Shown here: positions 9,107 to 17,244 of the stretch, in pieces
How positions within the stretch are numbered: the stretch's first letter is position 1
How the letters are laid out: each line of letters starts with the position of its first letter
NCBI GenBank assembly: GCA_903934875.1
Contig: CAIZPP010000044.1
Span: forward strand, 1 to 62,021
Direction: 5' to 3'
DNA: 62,021 nt
DNA from: an uncultured Methylococcaceae bacterium
Lineage (GTDB): Bacteria; Pseudomonadota; Gammaproteobacteria; Methylococcales; Methylococcaceae
Made by a program: the position numbers and the translations under genes
Notes under the pieces: generated by a model
Database searches by the model: none
Told to the model about the DNA's origin: nothing
What the model saw: the letters and a program-made list of their open reading frames with translations, nothing else

Positions 9107-9224
9107 CAGCGTTTTCAACATCAAAGAGTTACTTGATAGTGGGTATAATAGCGTAGGCTATTCGGTTAACCGGAAGAATTAACTGAATATCAGTTTTAGG
9201 TATATTTTGAAGATGAAAACGCTG
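9107..9224 (+). repeat. 118-bp MITE-like element, type A (copy A3)
   Basis: CAGCGTTTTCAACATC to GATGAAAACGCTG, nearly identical to A1. It begins 3 bp after the stop codon of the outer-membrane gene and ends with the shared tail TACATAGATATTT. Confidence 0.85.
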
Positions 9225-9247
9225 TACATAGATATTTTTAAAGCGGA

Positions 9248-9553
9248 TTAGGCAATGTGCCGCCCTATGTCCATATGCTCATGCAGGATGCGGGATACAT
9301 ACACTGCGGTATCGTTAGCCCGATAGATGATGATATGCCGGCCAGCGGGAAATATCAGGTGTGCTGCGGAAAGTTCCGGGCTACTGTGTCCGATTTGCGG
9401 GTGCTGCTGAACCGTTAACAATGCCTTGTTGAGTATTGTGCGGTAGGCATAAAACTGCGCTTCACCCCAAGTTTCAATTGTGTATTGCAGTATGTCGGCA
9501 AAATCCTCTTCCGCTTGTGGGGAGAGAATCACCGGCACATTAGGGGGCGACAT
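9248..9553 (-). CDS. parE: ParE/RelE-family toxin
   Basis: 101 residues. Reads as the ParE fold: ILSPQAEEDFADILQYT at the N-terminus, a central GHSSPEL, then AGRHIIIYRA and VYVSRILHEHMD at the C-terminus. Toxins of this group poison gyrase or, in the RelE branch, cleave mRNA; the sequence does not decide between them. It overlaps the antitoxin gene by 14 bp, antitoxin first, the normal ParDE order. Both are flanked by MITE-like elements. Confidence 0.85.
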   Translation of the reverse strand: MSPPNVPVILSPQAEEDFADILQYTIETWGEAQFYAYRTILNKALLTVQQHPQIGHSSPELSAAHLIFPAGRHIIIYRANDTAVYVSRILHEHMDIGRHIA

Positions 9554-9821
9554 CAGGATTTACTTTTTTGCCGTTGCGAGAGTTGGCGAAGGCTTTTTCG
9601 GTGATAGCTTCCAGCCGTTCCGCCGTATAGGCCAGTCCTTCCCCACGGTTAAGCTGGTCGTCGCCGACTTGTACGGCAGCGCGTAGGGTGTTCAACGTTT
9701 CATCTTCTTCCCACATACGGCGGATGGCATCGCAGACGACTTCGGACGCGTTTCTGTAAAGTCCCGTGCCAACTTTGCTTTGTAGGTACTTCTCCATTTC
9801 TTGGGACAAGTTGATATGCAT
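9540..9821 (-). CDS. parD: ParD-family antitoxin
   Basis: 93 residues from the ATG at 9821, chosen over an upstream GTG (9833) because GTGAGG lies at the right distance before it. The N-terminal ribbon-helix-helix (MHINLSQEMEKYLQSKV...NASEVVCDAIRRM) binds DNA and normally represses the pair's own promoter. The C-terminal part, predicted helical and disordered, would wrap the toxin. The start is preceded almost directly by a MITE-like element, which must therefore contain or abut the promoter. Confidence 0.85.
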   Translation of the reverse strand: MHINLSQEMEKYLQSKVGTGLYRNASEVVCDAIRRMWEEDETLNTLRAAVQVGDDQLNRGEGLAYTAERLEAITEKAFANSRNGKKVNPDVAP

Positions 9822-9837
9822 GGTTAACCTCACAATA

Positions 9838-9964
9838 CAGCGTTTTTAATATCAAATGGTTATTGGATAAAACTTATGCATTTGCGCAGACTTTCATTAA
9901 ATCATATACTTGTGCCATTGCCTATCATTATTTTTTTAGTAACTTTTAGAACATAAAAACGCTG
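9838..9964. repeat. 127-bp diverged MITE-like element
   Basis: Begins CAGCGTTTTTAATATCAAATGG and ends CATAAAAACGCTG. Outer ends match the A/B family but the core differs and is longer. The tail ACATGAATGCAAATCGGAACTCCT matches the type B tail. It separates parD from the divergent TIR gene. Confidence 0.7.
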
Positions 9965-10022
9965 CACATGAATGCAAATCGGAACTCCTAACGAAAAATG
10001 AGGGATAAAAGCTAGTTCGACC

Positions 10023-12254
10023 ATGAGCGAAAAAACTGTTTTCATCAGCTATCACCGCGATGCGGCAGGCAAGGCCTTTGCCCGTTCGATCAAACAAGAA
10101 CTCACACACCGTGGGTACGATGCCTTTCTTGATGTGGATGATATTGCTGCGGGTGATTGGGCCAAGCAAATTCTGACGCAAGTGCCAAAACGCGCACATT
10201 TTTTACTGCTAGTAACGCCGGGGGCTTTGGATGCTTGTTCCAATCCGGAAGATTGGATTCGGCGAGAGTTTGCGCTTGCTAGGGACCGCAGTCGAAATAT
10301 TGTTCCAGTGTTTGAAGAGTCGGTGGACATAGCCAAGCTTAGGCAACAGTGCCCAAGCGCCATGCAAGGAATTTTTGATTTTCAAGGTTTGGCTTTGCGC
10401 CACGACGAGTTTACAGATGGCATCAGCAGGCTGATAAATCATTACATCCCGCCGCACAAAGCACCCGTGGATGTGATTCAAGCTGCTGTGGTGCCTAAGA
10501 TTAATCAACCCTATGGGAGTGATAAGCCGCCTATCTTGCTCATCGCACTGATGACACTGGCATTCGTCATTTTGGCTGCTGTCGTAGTGGTAATAGTCAA
10601 ATTAACTTTAGGTGATGTCGATGTGAGAGTGCCTGCTGCCACTGATGTCGGCCACCCGCAACAACCCGCCGAGGCAAAATCATTGGTTTTGGATGATGTC
10701 GATGAAGTCCAAGCGGACAATACCCATGTCATCTATCTAAAACCGCCGGAGAAAAAGCATTTGTCTCATCTCATGAATATGGGTAACGAACCTGAACAAT
10801 TTCGATTGCCGAGCTTCCCCCACGATGTCTTTTACACCAACTTAGACGATGATGAAAATCGTTCCATCAACGCTGGGGAATCCAAATCCTTGCGTCTGAT
10901 TTTAATTGCGCTGGCCCCGGAGCGTAAGGAATACGCCTTTGAGATACAGAGTACTAAGCATACAGACTCCCTCATCCGCGTTAGTATCCGCTTGCAAGGG
11001 GATTGGAAGGCTTTCCACCAACAGCAATTGCAAGACTGGGCTGAAAAGACCAAGACATTGAATGCCCCAGCACAGCTTTACCAAGCTGCCTTGCAAGTGA
11101 TCGACCGGGAAAACCCGGATTTAGAGAGGGGTGCAAAGCAAGCCTTGACCGGACAATTTCTAGTCCATGCCGGTCGAACCGATGCTGCCGTGCTGGCTTT
11201 TGCCGATGCCGACAAGTCGGTGCCAAAAACCGTGGAGCGTTTGGTTTTTGCCGCAACGCCTTCGCTCATCACCGCTTTGGGCAAACACTATGAAACCCAG
11301 CAAGACTATGCCAAGGCTGCAAGTTGGTATACCGCTGCGGCTAACACGGGATATGCCGAGTCCGAGTATTCTTTGGGTAAATTGTTTGCAAGCGGAAATG
11401 GCATCCCGCAAGATAAAGCGGCGGCTCAAGCGTGGTTCCGCAAGGCGGCGGAACAAGGCCATCCGGGTGCATTGCAAAGCACCGGCTCGGGTGATGAATC
11501 GAAACCGCTAGACCCGCCTAAGCCTGGTGCAAGTGCAAAAGACTGCCCTACCTGTCCCGAAATGGTTGATATACCCGCTGGCAGTTTCATGATGGGTTCG
11601 GATGCAGCCGAATCAACTGAGCCAGATGAAAAGCCTCGCCATAAAGTGGATATAGCGGCATTCAAATTAGGGAAATATGAGATTACCCAAGCCGAATGGA
11701 CGGCAGTCATGGGTTCCAACCCCTCGCACTTCTCGGAATGTGGACCTGGCTGCCCGGTGGATCGGGTCAGTTATGACGATGTTCAAGCGTTCATTGCCAA
11801 GCTGAACCGGCTAACGGGGCGACATTATCGTTTGCCCACCGAGGCGGAATGGGAGTATGCAGCGCGCGCCGGGACGGTAACTGCCTTTTCAACCGGCGCT
11901 TGCATCACCACTGACCTAGCCAATTATGATGGCAATGTTGCTTACAAGGACTGTGCTAAGACAGGCGTTTATTTGGCAAAAACAAGACCGGTCGGCAGCT
12001 ATCCGGCCAACCCTTGGGGGCTGTATGATATGCATGGCAATGTGTGGGAATGGACTTGCTCGATTTATACAGATAGTTATGCAGGTAGAGAAAACGCATG
12101 TGTTGATGACTCAGTGCTTAGGAGCTGGCCCCGGCGGGTGATTCGCGGGGGGTCTTGGGACAGCGGACCGGGCCTGCTCCGCTCGGCCGGCCGCAGCTGG
12201 GACTACACAGGCAACCGGTACGACTATATCGGTTTTCGTCTTGCCCAGGACTAA
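10023..12254 (+). CDS. TIR - membrane segment - Sel1 repeats - FGE-sulfatase domain protein
   Basis: 743 residues. Order: TIR domain (about 1-140, with VFISYH at the start and a W78/E82 pair in DWIRREF, the position of the catalytic glutamate in TIR NADases); one membrane helix (about 170-196); an unassigned middle; Sel1/TPR-like repeats (about 419-485, NTGYAESEYSLGKLF, KAAEQGHPGAL); and a formylglycine-generating-enzyme-like domain (about 510-743) with RLPTEAEWEYAAR and GLYDMHGNVWEW. The last 35 residues after RGGSW are rich in D, S, G and Y encoded by NNC codons before the conserved IGFRLA, resembling the variable region of diversity-generating retroelement targets. Likely membrane-anchored with cytoplasmic TIR. 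Conflict or signalling role inferred. Confidence 0.85.
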   Translation: MSEKTVFISYHRDAAGKAFARSIKQELTHRGYDAFLDVDDIAAGDWAKQILTQVPKRAHFLLLVTPGALDACSNPEDWIRREFALARDRSRNIVPVFEESVDIAKLRQQCPSAMQGIFDFQGLALRHDEFTDGISRLINHYIPPHKAPVDVIQAAVVPKINQPYGSDKPPILLIALMTLAFVILAAVVVVIVKLTLGDVDVRVPAATDVGHPQQPAEAKSLVLDDVDEVQADNTHVIYLKPPEKKHLSHLMNMGNEPEQFRLPSFPHDVFYTNLDDDENRSINAGESKSLRLILIALAPERKEYAFEIQSTKHTDSLIRVSIRLQGDWKAFHQQQLQDWAEKTKTLNAPAQLYQAALQVIDRENPDLERGAKQALTGQFLVHAGRTDAAVLAFADADKSVPKTVERLVFAATPSLITALGKHYETQQDYAKAASWYTAAANTGYAESEYSLGKLFASGNGIPQDKAAAQAWFRKAAEQGHPGALQSTGSGDESKPLDPPKPGASAKDCPTCPEMVDIPAGSFMMGSDAAESTEPDEKPRHKVDIAAFKLGKYEITQAEWTAVMGSNPSHFSECGPGCPVDRVSYDDVQAFIAKLNRLTGRHYRLPTEAEWEYAARAGTVTAFSTGACITTDLANYDGNVAYKDCAKTGVYLAKTRPVGSYPANPWGLYDMHGNVWEWTCSIYTDSYAGRENACVDDSVLRSWPRRVIRGGSWDSGPGLLRSAGRSWDYTGNRYDYIGFRLAQD

Positions 12255-12332
12255 TTTCCTTTGCTCTTTGAACTTTTTCCCTTTGTGTTTTTTACTTGAG
12301 GCTTTTACTGGTTATGAAATGCAACAGCCAGT

Positions 12333-12405
12333 AGGTCGGGTGCGTCTTTTTACGTTGTGCCCGACAATCCGAATGTCGGGCAACGGTGAAGCTGTTGCCC
12401 GACCT
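12333..12405. repeat. AGGTCGGGCAAC-type inverted repeat
   Basis: AGGTCGGG at the left and TGTTGCCCGACCT at the right, with TGTCGGGCAACG inside. A related copy is at 20635-20671. Otherwise the gap between the TIR gene and 12487 is empty. Confidence 0.55.
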
Positions 12406-12486
12406 TGGCTGAATTGCAAGAACAAACGCGTTAAAAAACCCACCAACCAATTTCAGACAAGCATATGAGTTTTAAACGGTTAAATT

Positions 12487-12750
12487 ATGAAAACGTTGTT
12501 ATTAGAGATAGACGAAACAATCTACATGCAAGTGCTTAACTTTTTAAAGTTGCTGCCTGAAAATCAATGCCATATTATCGAAACACAGCAGCCGTTAGAA
12601 AGTCATGATGAGACACTGGATATTACATCCGCATTTGGTTTGATTAAAACACCCATTACTGCTAGCTTGGCAGAGATTGAAGAAGGAATTATAGCTGGAG
12701 CAATTAGTGATAGCGATAGATACCAATGTACTTGTTCGCGTGATTGTTGA
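12487..12750 (+). CDS. Small antitoxin-like protein paired with a PIN toxin
   Basis: 87 residues, acidic, AT-rich. I do not recognise a DNA-binding fold with certainty. The call rests on context: the PIN-domain gene starts within it (44-bp overlap), the usual order for VapB-VapC type pairs. The C-terminal TPITASLAEIEEGIIAGA is the sort of short helix that docks on a PIN toxin. The toxin is truncated, so the antitoxin may now be an orphan. Confidence 0.55.
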   Translation: MKTLLLEIDETIYMQVLNFLKLLPENQCHIIETQQPLESHDETLDITSAFGLIKTPITASLAEIEEGIIAGAISDSDRYQCTCSRDC

Positions 12751-13015
12751 CGATACTGGGCAACCAGAGCAAACAAGAATAGCTCGCGAACTAGTAAAAA
12801 ACGCCCAACAAGTTTATATCAATCAAATAGTGCAAGTAGAATTTACATGGGTACTGGCAAAAGTGTATAAAATTGGCAAAATTCAACTAGTGAGCGCGTT
12901 AGAGCATTTTCTAAATAACCCTGATTATATTTTACAACGTGCTGATGTGTTTGAAACTGCATTGTATTTATTTCGAGTTGATTCACAGAAAAATCTGCAA
13001 TACCATAAAACCTAA
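12707..13015 (+). pseudogene. Truncated PIN-domain toxin (VapC-like)
   Basis: 102 residues from a GTG start (IAIDTNVLVRVIVDD, the first PIN strand with its acidic residue D5). QIVQVEFTWVL carries the second conserved acid. The reading frame stops after FETALYLFRVD, where intact PIN toxins of about 130-140 residues continue with the third acidic residue (usually in a D-x-L-I context). The stop falls just before a relic of the MITE-like family (13018-13042), so an insertion and later decay probably removed the 3' end. Probably inactive as a ribonuclease. Confidence 0.7.
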
Positions 13016-13017
13016 TA

Positions 13018-13042
13018 CTATAACTTTTGATGTTGAAAACTC
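13018..13042 (-). repeat. Relic of a MITE-like element end
   Basis: TAACTTTTGATGTTGAAAAC matches the inner end of reversed type A elements (TAACTCTTTGATGTTGAAAACGCTG). Only this end remains, between the broken PIN gene and bioH. Confidence 0.5.
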
Positions 13043-13066
13043 TGGGTTGGAAACGCTGACTTGAAA

Positions 13067-13858
13067 ATGCCAATTAGACAAAATGGAGTTCTGTACTCCG
13101 AAACCTTCGGCACCGGCCCGGACGTGGTGATGGTGCATGGCTGGGGTATGCACTCGGGGGTATGGCGAGTTTTTGCGCATAGGCTTGCGGATTGTTTCCG
13201 CATTACCCTAATCGACCTTCCGGGCCACGGACGTAGCGGCATGATAGCTGATTTCAGCTTGGAGGGGGCAGGGAAAGCCTTGTTGGAGATAGCCCCGGAG
13301 CGGGCGCATTGGTTGGGATGGTCATTGGGGGCGACAATTTCCTTGCAGGTGGCCGGACACTCACCCGAACGCTTGGCGAGTCTGGCGATGATGGCGGGCA
13401 ATGCCCGCTTTTCCCAATGCGATGGCTGGCCTTGCGCGATGGATCTTCCGCTGTTGAGCGGTTTTGCGGCAGACCTGCGGGCTGATTATCATCATACATT
13501 AATGCAGTTTTTAGGGCTGCAAACGATGGGCCTGGAACACGCCCGTGCGGTGCTGCGGGATTTGAAAGCCCATGTGACCGAATGCGAAGAACCCGATGAG
13601 GCGGCTTTGCAGGCTGGCCTGGATATTTTGTGCACAGGCGATTTGCGGGACTTGCTACCCGAATTGCGAATGCCTTTGTTGTTATTGTTGGGTAGCCGCG
13701 ATCGCATGGTGAAGCCTGCGGTCGGCCAGGCCATGCAGGCATTGTCATGCGGGGCTGAATTGCAAATTATTGAGGGTGCGGCACACACGCCCTTCCTATC
13801 CCATGCCGACGAGTGCCTCACGCTGCTCACTGATTTCTGGCAACGCCATAATGATTGA
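13067..13858 (+). CDS. bioH: Pimeloyl-ACP methyl ester carboxylesterase
   Basis: 263 residues, alpha/beta hydrolase that frees pimeloyl-ACP from its methyl ester, the step before BioF. The catalytic triad is visible: nucleophile serine in GWSLGA, aspartate in GSRDRM and histidine in AAHTPF. The oxyanion region is VHGWGMHSGVW near the N-terminus. I use ATG at 13067; an in-frame TTG at 13061 is possible and neither has a good ribosome site. It overlaps bioC by 8 bp. The gene has lost its usual linkage to bioF and must be expressed from a promoter in the accessory DNA upstream. Confidence 0.92.
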   Translation: MPIRQNGVLYSETFGTGPDVVMVHGWGMHSGVWRVFAHRLADCFRITLIDLPGHGRSGMIADFSLEGAGKALLEIAPERAHWLGWSLGATISLQVAGHSPERLASLAMMAGNARFSQCDGWPCAMDLPLLSGFAADLRADYHHTLMQFLGLQTMGLEHARAVLRDLKAHVTECEEPDEAALQAGLDILCTGDLRDLLPELRMPLLLLLGSRDRMVKPAVGQAMQALSCGAELQIIEGAAHTPFLSHADECLTLLTDFWQRHND

Positions 13859-14642
13859 CAAACTCTGGGTCGGAAGGTCGTTCAGCCGGGCGGCGGCGGG
13901 TTATGACCGCGTAGCCGCTTTGCAGCGTCAGGCGGGGGAAGGGTTATTAGAGCGTTTGCCTGATGCTGTCTTTTCACCGGGAACCATCCTTGATCTAGGT
14001 GCAGGCACGGGCTATTGCACTGCCCTTCTGGGGAATCGTTTCCCCGCTGCGGATATGATTGCCTTGGATATCGCCGAAGGAATGTTAAGCACGATTAAAC
14101 AGCGTCAGGGCTTGCCGGAAAAAGTCAGCCGCATCTGCGGTGACGCTGAAACTTTGCCGCTTAGGGATGCAAGTGTCGATCTGGTTTTTTCTAATTTAGC
14201 GCTACAATGGTGTACGGACCTGTCTGCGGTGATGGGGGAACTCTATCGGGTACTGCGTCCGGGCGGTCTGCTGTTATTCAGCACTTTCGGCGAAGCGACT
14301 TTGTGGGAGTTGCGGGAGGCTTGGACCAAGGCCGATCACTATACTCATGTGAATACCTTCGTCGCAAAGCTTGCCGTCGAAACAGCATTGACCAATGCCA
14401 GTTTTGCTTGCATATCGGTCCACAACGAGCATTGTGGCATTGCTTATTCCAGCGTCTATGCGTTATTGTGCGAACTCAAAAGCCTAGGAGCGCACAATGT
14501 CACCATGAACCGCCCCCGCCATCTGACCGGCAAGGGAGTTTTTCGCAAGATGTTGGAAGCTTATGCCGCCGCCATGCCGCCGGGGCGCATTGAGGCCAGT
14601 TTTGAAGTCATCTATGGCCAGGCGCGTAGCAGAAACGTTTAA
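13851..14642 (+). CDS. bioC: Malonyl-ACP O-methyltransferase
   Basis: 263 residues. Methylates malonyl-ACP so that it can enter fatty-acid elongation as a disguised primer for pimelate. SAM-binding motif I is LDLGAGTGYCTALL (about 45-58), followed by LALDIAEGML and GDAETLPL, then SNLALQWC, a BioC hallmark. The start ATG lies inside the 3' end of bioH, which fixes it better than longer frames that open further upstream. Length is typical of the family. Followed 29 bp later by bioD. Confidence 0.94.
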   Translation: MIDKLWVGRSFSRAAAGYDRVAALQRQAGEGLLERLPDAVFSPGTILDLGAGTGYCTALLGNRFPAADMIALDIAEGMLSTIKQRQGLPEKVSRICGDAETLPLRDASVDLVFSNLALQWCTDLSAVMGELYRVLRPGGLLLFSTFGEATLWELREAWTKADHYTHVNTFVAKLAVETALTNASFACISVHNEHCGIAYSSVYALLCELKSLGAHNVTMNRPRHLTGKGVFRKMLEAYAAAMPPGRIEASFEVIYGQARSRNV

Positions 14643-14671
14643 CTCAACATGATCGTTGGGAGTGTTTGAGC

Positions 14672-15382
14672 ATGGCCGGATTTTTCATCACGGGCACCGA
14701 TACAGGGGTGGGTAAGACTTGGGCAACCGTCGCGCTGATGCGGTTTTTTAAAGCCCAGAGTTGGTCTGTCATCGGCATGAAGCCTGTGGCATCCGGCTGT
14801 TTTCGCCAAGACGGAGAGTTGCGTAACGAAGATGCCTTGTTATTGATGGAAAACGCTTCTTTTCCGGTCAATTATGCGAAATTAAATATTTACGCATTTG
14901 AGCAGGCAGTTTCACCCCACATCGCCGCACGGCATTCGGGCGAGACCGTTGATATTGGAAGCATAGTGGTGCATTGCCGGGAATTGGAAAGCATGGCCGA
15001 TGTCGTTTTGGTCGAAGGCATAGGGGGGTGGGAGGTTCCCCTCAATGAGAGTGAAAAGGTGTCTCAATTGGCCTATGCCCTACAAATGCCGGTTATAATG
15101 GTCGTCGGGTTCAGATTGGGATGCTTAAACCATGCTTTCTTGACCCACGATGCGATCATCCGCTCCGGTGTGGCGTGTGTGGGGTGGATTGCCAACTGCA
15201 TAGAGGATGGTTTCCCCTGCCTTGAGGAAAACCTGAGAACCTTGGAGTCTGCGCTCTCATCACCATGCCTAGGTGTCATGCCGTATTGTGCCAGATTGGA
15301 TGGATTAAGGCCAAAGTACTTTAATGAAAAGGATTTTTTCAGGAAATGCCGCGAAGAAATCTTGCTTAGACCGCCCGTATAA
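14672..15382 (+). CDS. bioD: Dethiobiotin synthetase
   Basis: 236 residues from ATG 14672 (GGGAG lies 9 bp upstream; an in-frame TTG six bases earlier is less likely). ATP-dependent carboxylation of DAPA to dethiobiotin. P-loop GTDTGVGKT near residue 8, MKPVASG (substrate lysine region) near 36, and VEGIGGWEVPL with the conserved acid and glycines. Completes the bioH-bioC-bioD half. bioA (DAPA synthase) is not in the window. Confidence 0.95.
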   Translation: MAGFFITGTDTGVGKTWATVALMRFFKAQSWSVIGMKPVASGCFRQDGELRNEDALLLMENASFPVNYAKLNIYAFEQAVSPHIAARHSGETVDIGSIVVHCRELESMADVVLVEGIGGWEVPLNESEKVSQLAYALQMPVIMVVGFRLGCLNHAFLTHDAIIRSGVACVGWIANCIEDGFPCLEENLRTLESALSSPCLGVMPYCARLDGLRPKYFNEKDFFRKCREEILLRPPV

Positions 15383-15539
15383 GTTAAATTTCCCTATCCC
15401 AGCAAGGTCTGTTATGTGGAAGCGGAAAAACGCTTAAGTTTCTGGATGTTTCCGCTGGAGGTTTTTGCCGTTTAGTTGTATGAAGGCTATGCGCGGTTGG
15501 ACCTGTGCTGATGCGTCTTAAAGATGGGGGGGTAACATC

Positions 15540-16019
15540 ATGGTTGAGTCTGAGCATGATGCGGATACAGGCGAAAAAACCATCGTATTAAAGCCCAATG
15601 GCTCTTTGACCCGTGGGCAGGCGTATATATTGCTTATATTTTGTGGTGTACTGATGGGAACGGTCGCCGGTTTTTCTGCCGCCTTGGGGGCGTGGCTGGT
15701 TTTGCCGTTCTCCGGGTTGGAGTGGGTGCTGTTGGCCTATTGCCTTCATCTTAGCCTTGGACAGAGTCGGGAGCGGGAGGTTATCACCATCACCGACGAC
15801 TTGGTTAGGGTGGAGAAGGGGCGCGACCGCCCTGAGCAAACCTACAAGTTCCAGCGTGCTTGGGTAATGCTGCACTGGATACAGTCGCCTATTCGAGGGC
15901 GGCCTAGCCGCCTGACACTGAGCTTGCATGGCAAGGAAGTTGAAATAGGGCGGTTTTTGGTAGAGTCCGAGCGGCAGGTTTTGGCTAGGGAGTTGAAGTT
16001 CCTGTTGAGTTCAGGATAG
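15540..16019 (+). CDS. DUF2244 membrane protein
   Basis: 159 residues with two closely spaced membrane helices (about 28-49 and 53-75) and a soluble C-terminal part with REREVITITDDLVRVEKGRDRPE, the characteristic DUF2244 pattern. Proteins of this family often precede the cytochrome c oxidase operon, as here (coxB begins 46 bp later). A role in oxidase assembly is inferred from that linkage only. Confidence 0.8.
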   Translation: MVESEHDADTGEKTIVLKPNGSLTRGQAYILLIFCGVLMGTVAGFSAALGAWLVLPFSGLEWVLLAYCLHLSLGQSREREVITITDDLVRVEKGRDRPEQTYKFQRAWVMLHWIQSPIRGRPSRLTLSLHGKEVEIGRFLVESERQVLARELKFLLSSG

Positions 16020-16065
16020 TTAAATAATTAAAAGCTTTTTTAAGTACTTTAGAAGAGAGGGCTCC

Positions 16066-17223
16066 GTGAAGAAAACATTACAACTGCTGGCCGGTTTTTG
16101 GCTGGTGTTATGGGGGGTGGCGAATGCCGAAACTGGCAGCGGCACTGGTGTGGGATGGGGTGCGTTGAACCTCCCGGCAGGCGTGACCCCCGACAGCCAT
16201 GACATCCATGATCTGCACATGACGATACTTTGGATCTGCGTAGGCATAGGCATCCTAGTCTACGGGATTTTAGTGTATTCCTTGATCCACCACCGCAAGT
16301 CTAAGGGTGTGGTTCCCGCGACCTTCCATGAAAATACCAAGTTGGAAATCGTTTGGACTATTATTCCTTTTCTGATATTGATTGCGATGGCGATTCCCGC
16401 CACCAAGGTCATGATTAAGGTGTATGACACTAGCGCCTCCGATATGACCATCAAGGTCACAGGTTATCAATGGAAGTGGCGATATGAATACCTGACCGAA
16501 GGTGAAGGCAAAGGCATCGACTTTTTCAGTTCTCTAGACGCCAAGAGCAACGAAGCCCGGCAACTCGGTTCGAAAATAGATCCGGCCACGGTGGAGCATT
16601 ATCTGCTGAATGTCGATAAACCTTTGGTGATTCCAGCCAATAAGAAAATCCGCATCCTGCTGACTGCCGCCGATGTGTTGCATGCTTGGTGGGTTCCTGA
16701 ATTTGGTTGGAAGAAAGATGCCATACCCGGTTTCATCACTGACGGCTGGATCAAAGTCGAAACACCCGGCGTGTATCGCGGACAGTGTGCCGAATTGTGC
16801 GGCAGAGACCACGGTTTTATGCCGATTGTCGTCATCGTAAAAACCGAAGATGAGTATAAGCAATGGGTTGCTGCGGAGAAGGCCAAGCAAGACGCAGGCA
16901 AAGCCGATGCCAGCAAGCCGTTGTCATTGGATGAACTGGTGGCGAAGGGCAAGGAAGTCTATGCCTCAAACTGCGCCGCTTGCCATGGTTTGGAAGGCGA
17001 AGGAGTGCCGAGTGTGTTTCCCGCCATCAAAGGCAGCAAAGTGGCCTTAGGCCCCTTGGCTGACCATGTGAAACTAGTGTTACACGGCAAAGCGGCCATG
17101 CCTGCGTTCAAGGAGCATTTGAGCGATGTCGAGGCCGCAGCAGTAGTGACTTACCAGCGTAACGGGTTTGGCAACAACAAGGGCGACTCGATTCAACCTG
17201 CCGATATCCAGGCTTACAAATAA
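16066..17223 (+). CDS. coxB: Cytochrome c oxidase subunit II with fused cytochrome c domain
   Basis: 385 residues, GTG start with GAGAGG just upstream. Signal peptide (about 1-22), two membrane helices (about 48-70 and 95-115), then the periplasmic cupredoxin domain with the CuA ligands around C241 and C245 (QCAELCGRDHGFM). A cytochrome c domain follows with CAACH at 303-307. This caa3-like fusion takes electrons from soluble cytochrome c and passes them to CuA. First structural gene of the operon and 21 bp upstream of coxA. Confidence 0.96.
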   Translation: MKKTLQLLAGFWLVLWGVANAETGSGTGVGWGALNLPAGVTPDSHDIHDLHMTILWICVGIGILVYGILVYSLIHHRKSKGVVPATFHENTKLEIVWTIIPFLILIAMAIPATKVMIKVYDTSASDMTIKVTGYQWKWRYEYLTEGEGKGIDFFSSLDAKSNEARQLGSKIDPATVEHYLLNVDKPLVIPANKKIRILLTAADVLHAWWVPEFGWKKDAIPGFITDGWIKVETPGVYRGQCAELCGRDHGFMPIVVIVKTEDEYKQWVAAEKAKQDAGKADASKPLSLDELVAKGKEVYASNCAACHGLEGEGVPSVFPAIKGSKVALGPLADHVKLVLHGKAAMPAFKEHLSDVEAAAVVTYQRNGFGNNKGDSIQPADIQAYK

Positions 17224-17244
17224 TATTTAGAGCATTTGAGGTAA

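Noticed and set aside
6471-9964. CRISPR-like array
   Set aside because: Repeated units are about 118-bp palindromes spaced irregularly between genes, without uniform spacers or cas genes.
10023-12254. Complete diversity-generating retroelement
   Set aside because: No reverse transcriptase or template repeat was found in the window; only a target-like C-terminus is present.
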